Source: Pradoshia eiseniae (GTDB lineage Bacteria; Bacillota; Bacilli; Bacillales; Pradoshiaceae). From it: a stretch of DNA of 64,000 nucleotides. The notes below the pieces were generated by a model. It was not told where the DNA came from, searched no databases, and was given only the letters and a program-made list of their open reading frames with translations. The DNA lies in the NCBI RefSeq assembly GCF_002946355.1, contig NZ_PKOZ01000010.1:1-64000 (forward strand), given 5' to 3'. Positions 8,365 to 15,816 of this stretch are shown piece after piece. The first letter of the stretch is position 1. Each line of letters begins with the position of its first letter. Made by a program: the position numbers and the translations under genes.

Positions 8365-9504
8365 TTAACAGTATTCTTGTTCTTGGTATAACACACCTTT
8401 AAACGCTTTTTGTAATAAGGCATTATATAAAGTTTCTAGGCTTTCAAGTGAATGTTTTAATTTTGCTTTTTTCGAATCGACAATGTCTTTCTTTGTTATA
8501 AATTCATTTTGAACAATCTCATTAGGTAGCATTAGTTTTATTTTATTTAACCCATCTCTACTAATTGTGTATTGCCCTGCAGACGTTTTAATGTTTTTTT
8601 GAATTTCTGAAATCCCCAGATTACTATTTAATAAATAAGATAAATACGCTACATTAACATTTGCTACTTTAACTCTAATTATATGGTCATTGAAATATAC
8701 AGGCTCTCTATAACCTTTAAATACAGCACTTCTTCCTACATATCTTGGATTTCCGTTTACACGAACTACTAATAAATCATTATTATCTAATTGATAAGTT
8801 GATAGTTCTCTTTCTGTTAAATCAATGCGATTAATAGTATTAAAATTCACTATGTTATTTCTTACATTTTTCAATTTCAGCACAGGTTGTCCCTCTTCAT
8901 CGTTACCTCTTCTTGACATTCCATTTTGAGTGCTTATTATTAGATCATTTAGTGCCAAAGACTTCAATTCTGTTTTTAATGTATCATAAAAATATGCATT
9001 AATTAACTCATCTAATGCTGAGATTTGTGATTGTCTCAATAATATCAATTTGTTTATTCGATTTAAAAGAGAATAGATACTTTTTTGTTTTTCTATTGAT
9101 AGAAGAGGGACATTTAAGTTCTCTAAAGCTGCTCTAGAAATATGAGGGATAGTTGCCCCCGTAGACGTCTTTTGAAAATAATCAAATTTAGATTGTAGAT
9201 ACAAAGCTAAAAAAGGCTCATATATTTTCGAATCAGTGATTGAAATTTTTGCTAAGGTACTTCCAATTGCCCCCTCTAAATTAAAACCTACCGTCCCTGC
9301 ATTTGCTCCATCCCAAGCTATGATTAGATCTCTCTTTTCAACATATACATAGCTAGAGTTTGGTAAGCAATATTTAACATTATTGTTATTTCGCAAATCA
9401 TCAATTTGAATGTATCTTACGCTACCTTCAGTAATTTCTTTAGATTCGGTTATCTTTTTCCCCTTTTTTATTTCACATATTTCTTTTAATTTGACATATT
9501 CCAT
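8365..9504 (-). CDS. hsdS: Type I restriction specificity subunit with two target-recognition domains
   Basis: It reads the bipartite target and holds the methylase and endonuclease subunits. The 379-residue protein has two TRDs. The first (~1-165) opens with VKLKEICEIKKGKK and ends in a helical conserved region (IEKQKSIYSLLNRINKLILLRQ). The second (~185-375) ends with HSLESLETLYNALLQKAFKG. This is a normal full-length HsdS. The start ATG 9504 has AAGGGTGA upstream and overlaps nothing, while the upstream GTG at 9519 would overlap hsdM. The recognition sequence cannot be read from the protein. A third TRD is present in the fusion gene at 11038, which is unusual. Confidence 0.92.
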   Translation of the reverse strand: MEYVKLKEICEIKKGKKITESKEITEGSVRYIQIDDLRNNNNVKYCLPNSSYVYVEKRDLIIAWDGANAGTVGFNLEGAIGSTLAKISITDSKIYEPFLALYLQSKFDYFQKTSTGATIPHISRAALENLNVPLLSIEKQKSIYSLLNRINKLILLRQSQISALDELINAYFYDTLKTELKSLALNDLIISTQNGMSRRGNDEEGQPVLKLKNVRNNIVNFNTINRIDLTERELSTYQLDNNDLLVVRVNGNPRYVGRSAVFKGYREPVYFNDHIIRVKVANVNVAYLSYLLNSNLGISEIQKNIKTSAGQYTISRDGLNKIKLMLPNEIVQNEFITKKDIVDSKKAKLKHSLESLETLYNALLQKAFKGVLYQEQEYC

Positions 9505-9508
9505 AAAA

Positions 9509-11002
9509 TCACCCTTCACTAATTAGAGATTTCAATTCATTTAATCCAATAACAATTTCATCCTCTAATTCCTGAATGTAGTCAATAATCTCGCCCGGTG
9601 ACGAATATTCCAGTTCTTCATACTCAATTTCTTTATATTTATTAATTGACAAGTCATACCCTTGCTCACGAATTTCATCAACTGGTACAAAGAAGGATTG
9701 TTCTGTACGTTTACGTTCTTTTTCTTTATCTAAGTTACTAAAACGAACTATTATATCGTCTATATCGTTTGCTTCAATCTTCATTCGTTTATCATCTAAC
9801 GAATACCCATCCGCTTTCATATCATAAAACCATACATTATCAGTGCCACCAGTACCTGTTTTAGTGAAAATCATAATACCAGTGGATACCCCAGCATACG
9901 GTTTGAATACACCACTTGGCATTGATATAATTCCTTCTAGTTTATTATTCTCAATGATTTCTTTACGAATCGCTTTGTGAGCATTAGAGCTGCCGAATAG
10001 GACACCATCTGGCACAATAACCGCTGCACGTCCACCTGGCTTTAAAATACGTAAAAATAAGGATATGAAAAGTAACTCTGTTTTTTTGGTTTTTGCTACT
10101 TTTAATAAGTCATTAGATACTGATTCATAGTCCAGCGACCCTTTAAACGGTGGATTTGCCAATACTAATGTGTACTTTTCAGCGTCTTTGTTATCCTCTG
10201 ATAATGAGTCTCGATACTCAATATTCGGTGCATCCACACCGTGTAGCATCATATTCATTGCACCAATACGCAACATCGTTGTATCCATATCATTTCCGTA
10301 GAACATTGTGTTATGGAAATGCTCTTTTAGCCCTTGAACAAGGAACAAATCCTGGTGGTATTTGCGTAAGTATTCACTTGCGGCTACCAAGAAGCCTGCT
10401 GACCCCATTGCTGGGTCTATAATGGAATCTTCAGGTGATGGTTTCATTAATTCGACGATCATTTTAATAATATGACGCGGTGTACGGAATTGACCATTTG
10501 TTCCAGATGTCTGCAACTTAGATAATAAATACTCATAAATATCCCCTTTTGTATCACGCTCTTCCATTTGGATACTATCTAGAGATGTTACAACCTTTTG
10601 AAGCGTCGCTGGCTTATTGATAAGGAATGAAGCGTCTTTCATATACTTAGAGAATGCCGAATCCTCTTTACCACCTAACGTCTTGATAAAAGGAAAAATT
10701 GTACTTACCATCACTTGATGCATTTCTTCTGCTGGTAATTGCTTAAATTGAGTCCATCGCATCTTAGGCCAATGTTTTTTTTGAAGGTCATTAAAATCAG
10801 CAGGCATTTCAGAGAATAAACCTTTATATTCTAATCCCAGAAAATTAGCTTCTTTCTCTTTTCGTAATTCAATTTCATCTAAACCCTTTATAAATAGTAG
10901 ATATGTTAATTGTTCTATATTAGTTAATGGGTTTGTATTTCCTTCTGTCCAAAGTGTTGTCCAGATCCAATCAATTTTATTTCTTATTTCACCAGTAATC
11001 AT
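9509..11002 (-). CDS. hsdM: Type I DNA adenine methyltransferase subunit
   Basis: N6-adenine methylase of the type I system. The start ATG 11002 is preceded by AAGGAGG, giving 497 residues. The N-terminal helical HsdM_N domain (~1-130) precedes the catalytic domain, with AdoMet motif DPAMGSAGF (~196) and catalytic motif NPPF (~283, LVLANPPFKGSLDY), both intact. The C-terminal helical tail is normal. The open frame overlaps the preceding fusion gene by 4 bp if the upstream start is used. With the chosen start there are 35 bp between them. It is the methylase expected to pair with HsdS at 8365. Confidence 0.94.
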   Translation of the reverse strand: MITGEIRNKIDWIWTTLWTEGNTNPLTNIEQLTYLLFIKGLDEIELRKEKEANFLGLEYKGLFSEMPADFNDLQKKHWPKMRWTQFKQLPAEEMHQVMVSTIFPFIKTLGGKEDSAFSKYMKDASFLINKPATLQKVVTSLDSIQMEERDTKGDIYEYLLSKLQTSGTNGQFRTPRHIIKMIVELMKPSPEDSIIDPAMGSAGFLVAASEYLRKYHQDLFLVQGLKEHFHNTMFYGNDMDTTMLRIGAMNMMLHGVDAPNIEYRDSLSEDNKDAEKYTLVLANPPFKGSLDYESVSNDLLKVAKTKKTELLFISLFLRILKPGGRAAVIVPDGVLFGSSNAHKAIRKEIIENNKLEGIISMPSGVFKPYAGVSTGIMIFTKTGTGGTDNVWFYDMKADGYSLDDKRMKIEANDIDDIIVRFSNLDKEKERKRTEQSFFVPVDEIREQGYDLSINKYKEIEYEELEYSSPGEIIDYIQELEDEIVIGLNELKSLISEG

Positions 11003-11037
11003 TTCGTGTTCCTCCTTGATAGTTAAGTTCTTTAACT

Positions 11038-12894
11038 TCACAATATTGTATAGGTTTTATTAATTCCCATTGCCTCGAATGCTTTTAACTTAGATTCTTT
11101 TTGACGTGCTTCTAGACGTTCTATTTCTTTTTTGATTTCACCTTGTTCATCACCTAGTGTTTCTACAATTCTTCGTTGTTCATCTAATGGAAGAATTGGA
11201 ACAGGTAACTCTTTTAAATCTTTTATTGATAATGTGGTAATAGTTGTACCTGCAGTATGCTTATTAAAGTAAAATTGTGCAATCGGTGATTCTAAATATA
11301 GAAGTAAGAATTCAGGATCTATTAAATTCAAACAACGTATACCAGCAAAGTTTTGAGATAACAATACATCATCTCGATCACTCTCAAACAATGCTACTTT
11401 TCGACTCACTCCACGAATAGATAATAAAACATCCCCTTTTCTTATACGATTATTCTCGATTTTGGCGTTGTTCTTAATGGAATAGCGCGTTATACCTTCA
11501 AGGTTAATCTTTCCATCCTGAATGTCTGAAATCTTTAAAACAGCATACTTTCCATTTTTATCTTCATCTTTTGTCGAAGCATTATAGCCACGATAAACAT
11601 CAACTAGATCCTTTAGTGGTTTCATTGGTAAATTATCCAGTTCGTTTATATTAATAGAGACCATACCAAATTCACTTACTTGTAATTTTTCTTTATAAAT
11701 ATAATTATTTGGTGTCAATAGTGTTGATTGAATTTCGTCATCCATAACAAACCGACTCATTTCTTCAACCTCTAAACCTTCTATTAGAATATTATTAATT
11801 AACTCTATGTTTTCCGCACTTAATATGATATCACGCTTATTAACTATTTCACCTAGATCTTCTGCATTAATCATTAAGATTTTCCCTTTACCGGTATCAG
11901 GTTTATTTTTATTGCAAAGTACAAGCGCTGTTTTAATACCTGAATATGGTTGTAGCAATGGTGGCAGAGTAACCACTGCTTCAATTACATCAAGGTCTAT
12001 CAAACGTTGACGGATTTCTTTTTCAGGGCCATTCCTAAACAACACACCCATTGGGAGTAGAAAAGCTGCTTTTCCATCCGCTTTCGTTGCACTTAATCCA
12101 CAACTTAAGAATGTTAAATCTCCTTGAGAGCGGGAAGGTATCCCATAAACAAATCGATTGAATTGATCATATTTCATATCATTTTGCTGTTCTTCTGTTA
12201 AGCGTAATCCAAATGGTGGAGCCATAAATACTCGATCAAATTGAACTAATTTATTGCCATCTACATATGCGGGATTTTCAATTAAATCTCCCACAGCAAC
12301 TGTTGCATCAATATCATTTAAAAATAACCTAATACGCAATACAGCTGCAGCAATTGGATTAATTTCTTGTAACGCTAAAGAGACACTTGGTACCTCTTTA
12401 ACAAACATCATTGTTGATTGCCCATAACCTGCTGTTCCATCGTGAAATGTGACATAAGAAGACTCTTGATTAAACAAATAGTTATTCACTATTTTGTTAA
12501 TACTGTTTGGAGTCCAGAAGATTTCTCTACTATCCATACACATAGATTTGAGTAACTCATCAAATACTTCGCCGGTTGTTAAATTTTTTAACTTTTGTTC
12601 AATGATTAAAAGAACATCCACCAATGAACTTATGTAAGCTTCAGTGAAAGCATCTTTAAAACCTTCTAACATAAGTCGTTTAAAATTATCTTCAATTTGC
12701 AACGTTTTAATCATCAATTCTATTTCCTCTAAAACATCCTGGCTTTGAATCAATTTTAGTAATTCAGAACGATTCTGTTTTGAAACAGCTAATATTGTAG
12801 CTGTTACTAATAAAGCTTCTTCAGGATTACTATTTGAAAGACCTGCTCTTCTAATAGTTTCATAAATTTCTCTGGAATTCATTTCTTTTCCCAT
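11038..12894 (-). CDS. Degenerate N6-methylase / HsdS-type specificity fusion
   Basis: First gene of the RM operon, 618 residues. Residues ~1-125 are helical. Residues ~125-400 resemble an N6 adenine methylase, but motif I reads DGTAGYG (~152) instead of DPxxGSGG and motif IV reads APPF (~225) instead of NPPF. The downstream VFMAPPFG, AAFLLPMGVLFRNGPEK and VVTLPPLLQPYSG blocks keep the family order. Residues ~425-600 form one HsdS-type TRD with conserved helix (LPVPILPLDEQRRIVETL, then a coiled tail). It is thus a methylase-specificity fusion that has probably lost methyl transfer, encoded beside a complete HsdM and HsdS. It may be a regulatory or alternative-specificity subunit, or an older type IIG/BREX-like methylase that decayed. 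The start is uncertain: ATG 12894 or 12882. Confidence 0.75.
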   Translation of the reverse strand: MGKEMNSREIYETIRRAGLSNSNPEEALLVTATILAVSKQNRSELLKLIQSQDVLEEIELMIKTLQIEDNFKRLMLEGFKDAFTEAYISSLVDVLLIIEQKLKNLTTGEVFDELLKSMCMDSREIFWTPNSINKIVNNYLFNQESSYVTFHDGTAGYGQSTMMFVKEVPSVSLALQEINPIAAAVLRIRLFLNDIDATVAVGDLIENPAYVDGNKLVQFDRVFMAPPFGLRLTEEQQNDMKYDQFNRFVYGIPSRSQGDLTFLSCGLSATKADGKAAFLLPMGVLFRNGPEKEIRQRLIDLDVIEAVVTLPPLLQPYSGIKTALVLCNKNKPDTGKGKILMINAEDLGEIVNKRDIILSAENIELINNILIEGLEVEEMSRFVMDDEIQSTLLTPNNYIYKEKLQVSEFGMVSININELDNLPMKPLKDLVDVYRGYNASTKDEDKNGKYAVLKISDIQDGKINLEGITRYSIKNNAKIENNRIRKGDVLLSIRGVSRKVALFESDRDDVLLSQNFAGIRCLNLIDPEFLLLYLESPIAQFYFNKHTAGTTITTLSIKDLKELPVPILPLDEQRRIVETLGDEQGEIKKEIERLEARQKESKLKAFEAMGINKTYTIL

Positions 12895-12935
12895 CCTTAT
12901 CGCCCCCTGATTTAAATTATTTACCTGTTAAATTA

Positions 12936-12981
12936 ACTATAATACAAAAAGTTAGTATTATCAATACTAACTTTTTGTATT
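12936..12981 (-). promoter_or_regulatory. RM operon promoter inside a 41-bp palindrome
   Basis: At 12941-12981 two perfect 19-bp arms (AATACAAAAAGTTAGTATT and its reverse complement) flank a 3-bp centre. On the minus strand the centre forms the -35 box TTGATA (12959-12964). After exactly 17 bp comes the -10 box TATAGT (12936-12941). The operon's first start codon is about 40 bp downstream. The geometry suggests a dimeric operator covering the promoter. A hairpin role is possible, but the arms lack a typical GC-rich terminator stem. Confidence 0.75.
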
Positions 12982-13159
12982 TACTTTGTTTATTTCGACA
13001 AAGCGAATACATATTTTTTATCTACCTCTTTATCTATCAATCCGTTTTACCGAAAATAACCATTTGAAAATTTTATATTTCTCTTCCAAAACGTTGTTTT
13101 CTTAAAATCAAATACCATATAATTCGTACGAAATTATTGCTGAAAAAGGAGCGATCATA

Positions 13160-13327
13160 TTGCTTAAATTAATTTACATTATCCTAATATGTTTATCTCA
13201 ATGGTTATTTTTAAAGAATGCAATCAGCTTTAACAACGTACTATTTACCAAGCCGCATTTTATAGATATTACCGTCGGTTCATCAAATATAGATATATAT
13301 CTATTAATGAAAACCATAAAAACATAG
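13160..13327 (+). CDS. Small hypothetical protein (55 aa)
   Basis: A TTG start at 13160 is preceded by AAAAAGGAG at 9 bp. The 55-residue product opens with a hydrophobic segment (LKLIYIILICLSQWLFL), a possible signal or anchor, followed by a polar tail. The family is not recognised. It lies between the RM operon promoter and the integrase of element A on the integrase strand. Confidence 0.4.
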   Translation: MLKLIYIILICLSQWLFLKNAISFNNVLFTKPHFIDITVGSSNIDIYLLMKTIKT

Positions 13328-13413
13328 CGTGAAATCTTTTTTCCACTTTGTCTTTTAGCCCTTCTAGAATAAAAGGCAAGCATAAAAAATAAAATGAAGG
13401 GAATCCGATAATT

Positions 13414-13551
13414 ATGCATAAAACATTTTTAGACGAGCAATTAATCTTAACGATGGCTGACATAGATAAAATCTATGTATGTCCAAACCAAAAGCTAATG
13501 GAACAGAAGGACTTACCATTGATTCGCTTTGGCCAGAGTAATGAGTGCTAA
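13414..13551 (+). CDS. Possible truncated excisionase-like protein (45 aa)
   Basis: ATG at 13414 with AAGGGA upstream. The product LILTMADIDKIYVCPNQKLM ... QKDLPLIRFGQS follows the pattern of short MerR-like excisionase HTH proteins (TVEDV..IF..SRRKAYELM..KDFPVIRFG), but it stops just where the recognition wing should follow. It is encoded upstream of the element A integrase, a usual place for xis. The truncation agrees with decay of the recombination module. Assignment is by pattern only. Confidence 0.45.
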   Translation: MHKTFLDEQLILTMADIDKIYVCPNQKLMEQKDLPLIRFGQSNEC

Positions 13552-13636
13552 AATCTGAATTTTTTGAGTGGTTATCACAGTAGCAAGTAACTGCATCTTT
13601 TAGATGTAAAAAGAGTAAATGTAGGAGAGTTTTAAA

Positions 13637-13771
13637 ATGAAGAAAAATCAATTTAATCAAAATTGGATTAATTCAGTATTAGATAAATGCGAGAGTGTAG
13701 GTATTCCAAAGCATATTATTTATCGTTTTTCTACCTATTATTTAAAGGAGGGGAAACAAGCGAATGCTTAA
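13637..13771 (+). CDS. Small protein upstream of integrase A (44 aa)
   Basis: ATG at 13637 with AGGAGAG 9 bp upstream. The product (FNQNWINSVLDKCESVGIP, then YRFSTYYLKEGKQANA) is basic and helical. Its stop overlaps the start of the next small gene by 8 bp, so the two are translationally coupled. I do not recognise the family; its position suggests an accessory recombination or DNA-binding role. Confidence 0.5.
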   Translation: MKKNQFNQNWINSVLDKCESVGIPKHIIYRFSTYYLKEGKQANA

Positions 13772-13895
13772 TTTACTATCCCTTTTCAAGGATTTGAAGG
13801 TACCAGCAAGTGAGCCAAGCTTGCTAATAGTACCTATGAATAAAGAAACACAAGGTACTATTGACTACCAGCTTGATTGCAGTCAACTTCATTAG
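13764..13895 (+). CDS. Small protein coupled to integrase A (43 aa)
   Basis: ATG at 13764 with AAAGGAGGGG at 9 bp, a very strong site lying inside the preceding gene. The 43-residue product MLNLLSLFKDLKVPASEPSL... ends 17 bp before the integrase start codon. No known domain was recognised. The chain of tight overlaps suggests one transcript with the integrase. Confidence 0.5.
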   Translation: MLNLLSLFKDLKVPASEPSLLIVPMNKETQGTIDYQLDCSQLH

Positions 13896-13912
13896 AAGAG
13901 AGGTTTTTTTAT

Positions 13913-15124
13913 TTGAAAGGATCCATTTATCGAAGAAATTGCAAGTGTAAAAAGAAGAGATGTACATGTGGTTCAACGTGGACCTATAAAGTAGATGTTG
14001 GAGTAAATCCTACTACCGGAAAAAGAGACCAAGCATCTAAAGGCGACTTTCGAACTAGACAAGAGGCAGAAGCAGCCCTAACAGCATTACTAAATGATCT
14101 CCAACAAGGAACTTATCAGAAAGAAAGCAAAATCTTATTTAAGGACTTTGCTTCAGAATGGATTCACCTCTATGAGGAGGAACATAATGTCAAGCCCGGT
14201 ACCATTCGCATCAGACACCACAAAATTAACAAGCTAATCCCTTATTTTGCTCATATGAAGATCAAGGACGTAACGAGAAAGAAATACCAAGAAGCGATTA
14301 ACGATTTAAAAGAACAGGGATTTGCGTATAACACGCTGGACGGGGTCCACCGTACTGGGAAAATGATATTCAGAAAAGCAAAAGCGATGGGCTACATTAA
14401 AGTGGATCCTACTGAGTTTACTTATTTGAAAAGGGACAAAAAATCAATTGAGGAATTAGAGGAACAAGAACTTCCAAAGTATATGGAAAAGGAAGAATTG
14501 GCCTTGTTTCTAGAGACTGCTCAATCAAAAGGATTAGAGATGGACTATCTAATGTTTCTTGTCTTATCCTATACCGGAATGAGCGTAGGGGAATTAATTG
14601 CTCTCAAATGGAAAGATATCAACTTCCATACTCATACCATCAGCATTACGAAAACATACTATAATCCAACAATCAATACTGTGAAGTATGCATTGGTTCC
14701 ACCTAAAACCAGACGCTCTAAACGCACCATTATTGTGGATGAAATGGTCATTGAAGCCTTAGCTATTCACCGAACTAATCAGCAAAAGATGAAGCAATCC
14801 TTTGGGGAGTCTTATCACGATGGCAATTTCATCTTTGCTAAAATCGATCGTTTCCCTGGTTACTCCATTATTATTAAGATAGTGGAAAACCGAATGGCAC
14901 GCTTGTTAAAGATAGCATCCTTGAATGAAGAGCTGACACCACATTCATTAGGCCATACATATACTTCCTTATTGGCAGAAGCAATAGTGGGACTAGAAGA
15001 AATAATGGACCGTTTAGAACATTGTGATGACAATACAACGAAAAACGTATACCTACACATCACGGAAGAACTAAAAAAAGAGGCTTCTCAAAAATTCAGT
15101 CAATTAATGAGAAGCCTCCTATAA
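13913..15124 (+). CDS. Tyrosine recombinase of element A, catalytic arginines lost
   Basis: Phage-type integrase of 403 residues. The TTG start at 13913 follows AGAGAGG at 8 bp. An N-terminal Cys-rich AP2-like arm-binding domain (CKCKKKRCTCGSTW) is followed by a SAM-like core-binding domain and the catalytic domain. In the catalytic domain the first arginine is replaced (YTGMSVGELIALKW; the family has MRVGE), and so is the second (HSLGHTYTS; the family has HSLRHTHTS). The LGH box reads LEHCDD. The nucleophile tyrosine (NVYLHIT) remains. Each change is one base from an Arg codon (AGC and GGC versus CGC). The enzyme should be unable to cleave DNA, so element A is probably fixed unless helped in trans. 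Confidence 0.93.
   Translation: MKGSIYRRNCKCKKKRCTCGSTWTYKVDVGVNPTTGKRDQASKGDFRTRQEAEAALTALLNDLQQGTYQKESKILFKDFASEWIHLYEEEHNVKPGTIRIRHHKINKLIPYFAHMKIKDVTRKKYQEAINDLKEQGFAYNTLDGVHRTGKMIFRKAKAMGYIKVDPTEFTYLKRDKKSIEELEEQELPKYMEKEELALFLETAQSKGLEMDYLMFLVLSYTGMSVGELIALKWKDINFHTHTISITKTYYNPTINTVKYALVPPKTRRSKRTIIVDEMVIEALAIHRTNQQKMKQSFGESYHDGNFIFAKIDRFPGYSIIIKIVENRMARLLKIASLNEELTPHSLGHTYTSLLAEAIVGLEEIMDRLEHCDDNTTKNVYLHITEELKKEASQKFSQLMRSLL
15081..15118 (+). terminator. Hairpin overlapping the integrase A 3' end
   Basis: A 10-bp stem, GAGGCTTCTC/GAGAAGCCTC, spans the last codons of the integrase and is followed by CTATAAT with no long T-run. It may be a weak terminator or mRNA 3' protector. Confidence 0.45.
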
Positions 15125-15134
15125 TGTTTACGAT

Positions 15135-15153
15135 GTGAACAAAATGTGAACAT
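15135..15153. repeat. Putative arm-type repeat, right end of element A
   Basis: GTGAACAAAATGTGAACAT contains two direct TGTGAACA motifs 11 bp apart and matches the left-end copy at 2861. It lies between the integrase stop and att-like site 2. Confidence 0.45.
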
Positions 15154-15180
15154 TCCACTTATTGTTCAACCAATACCCTT

Positions 15181-15223
15181 ACTTATCAAGGGGTGGAGCG
15201 GCAGATTACATCATGCCGCCCAT
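15181..15223. repeat. att-like site 2 (junction of elements A and B)
   Basis: The core TACATCATGCCGCCCAT lies at 15207-15223, preceded by TTATCAAGGGG as in the other two sites. It lies 83 bp after the integrase A stop and marks the boundary between the two tandem elements. Confidence 0.8.
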
Positions 15224-15326
15224 CTAAGAGTGACTATTCTGCCTCTGGATGGGCTGGTAAAATGCACTGTTTACTGGGTTTGAAGCGTTAAGAATTGAAT
15301 ACGTTGGAATACAAAACCGAAAAAAG

Positions 15327-15346
15327 GTTAGCAAAAAAGTTAGCAT
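15327..15346. repeat. Putative arm-type repeat, left end of element B
   Basis: GTTAGCAAAAAAGTTAGCAT is a direct repeat of GTTAGCA. It recurs with one fewer A at 28256, at the other end of element B. This supports a 15.2-28.3 kb element recognised by integrase B. Confidence 0.6.
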
Positions 15347-15360
15347 TGTGAGGAGATTTA

Positions 15361-15792
15361 ATGAAGAAACCATTCATGCTTATTAGCATTATGTTCCTAG
15401 TTGCATTGCTTGGCTGCACGAAGAACGAGATTAGAGGAAATGGAGAAGTTATCACACTCGATATTAATGAAGCTAGAGAATTTATAGACGAAAAAAGAAC
15501 TGGCTTGTTATATATAAAGTCTCCTTATCAAAGTAGAGAAAAAGAAGAAGCATACTATATAGAAGAGCTAGAATCCATCTCTAAAAAAGAAAAACTAAAC
15601 ATCTTACTATTTGATACAAGCCAGTATAACGGCGACCATACAGAACTTGGGCTAAAACAACATTCAAGAACCTTAGCATTTTATCAAAAGGGTGAAATAA
15701 AAGCTGAACTAGATTTTTCGAACCTTTCAAAAGAACAAATTCCCGCTGCCATCCACACCTTTATTGAGAGTATAAGAAATGAATACTATTAA
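15361..15792 (+). CDS. Lipoprotein, thioredoxin-fold-like (143 aa)
   Basis: ATG at 15361 after GAGGAGA. The signal peptide (KKPFMLISIMFLVALLGC) ends in a lipobox with Cys19, so the protein should be anchored outside the membrane. The rest resembles the alpha/beta order of thioredoxin-like lipoproteins (TGLLYIKSP, LNILLFDTSQ, RTLAFYQKGEI), but a CxxC pair is missing, so it is not a disulfide reductase. It lies 24 bp upstream of the VirB6-like gene in an apparent operon. It may assist assembly of a surface complex. Confidence 0.65.
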   Translation: MKKPFMLISIMFLVALLGCTKNEIRGNGEVITLDINEAREFIDEKRTGLLYIKSPYQSREKEEAYYIEELESISKKEKLNILLFDTSQYNGDHTELGLKQHSRTLAFYQKGEIKAELDFSNLSKEQIPAAIHTFIESIRNEYY

Positions 15793-15816
15793 CATAACCA
15801 TGAAGGAGGAAATATC

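Noticed and set aside
13198-13660. Three overlapping minus-strand frames (73, 64, 82 aa)
   Set aside because: They lie antisense to small plus-strand genes with good ribosome binding sites and have none themselves.
15230-15360. A promoter pair for the lipoprotein operon
   Set aside because: Several AT-rich boxes could fit, but none had good -35/-10 boxes at proper spacing.
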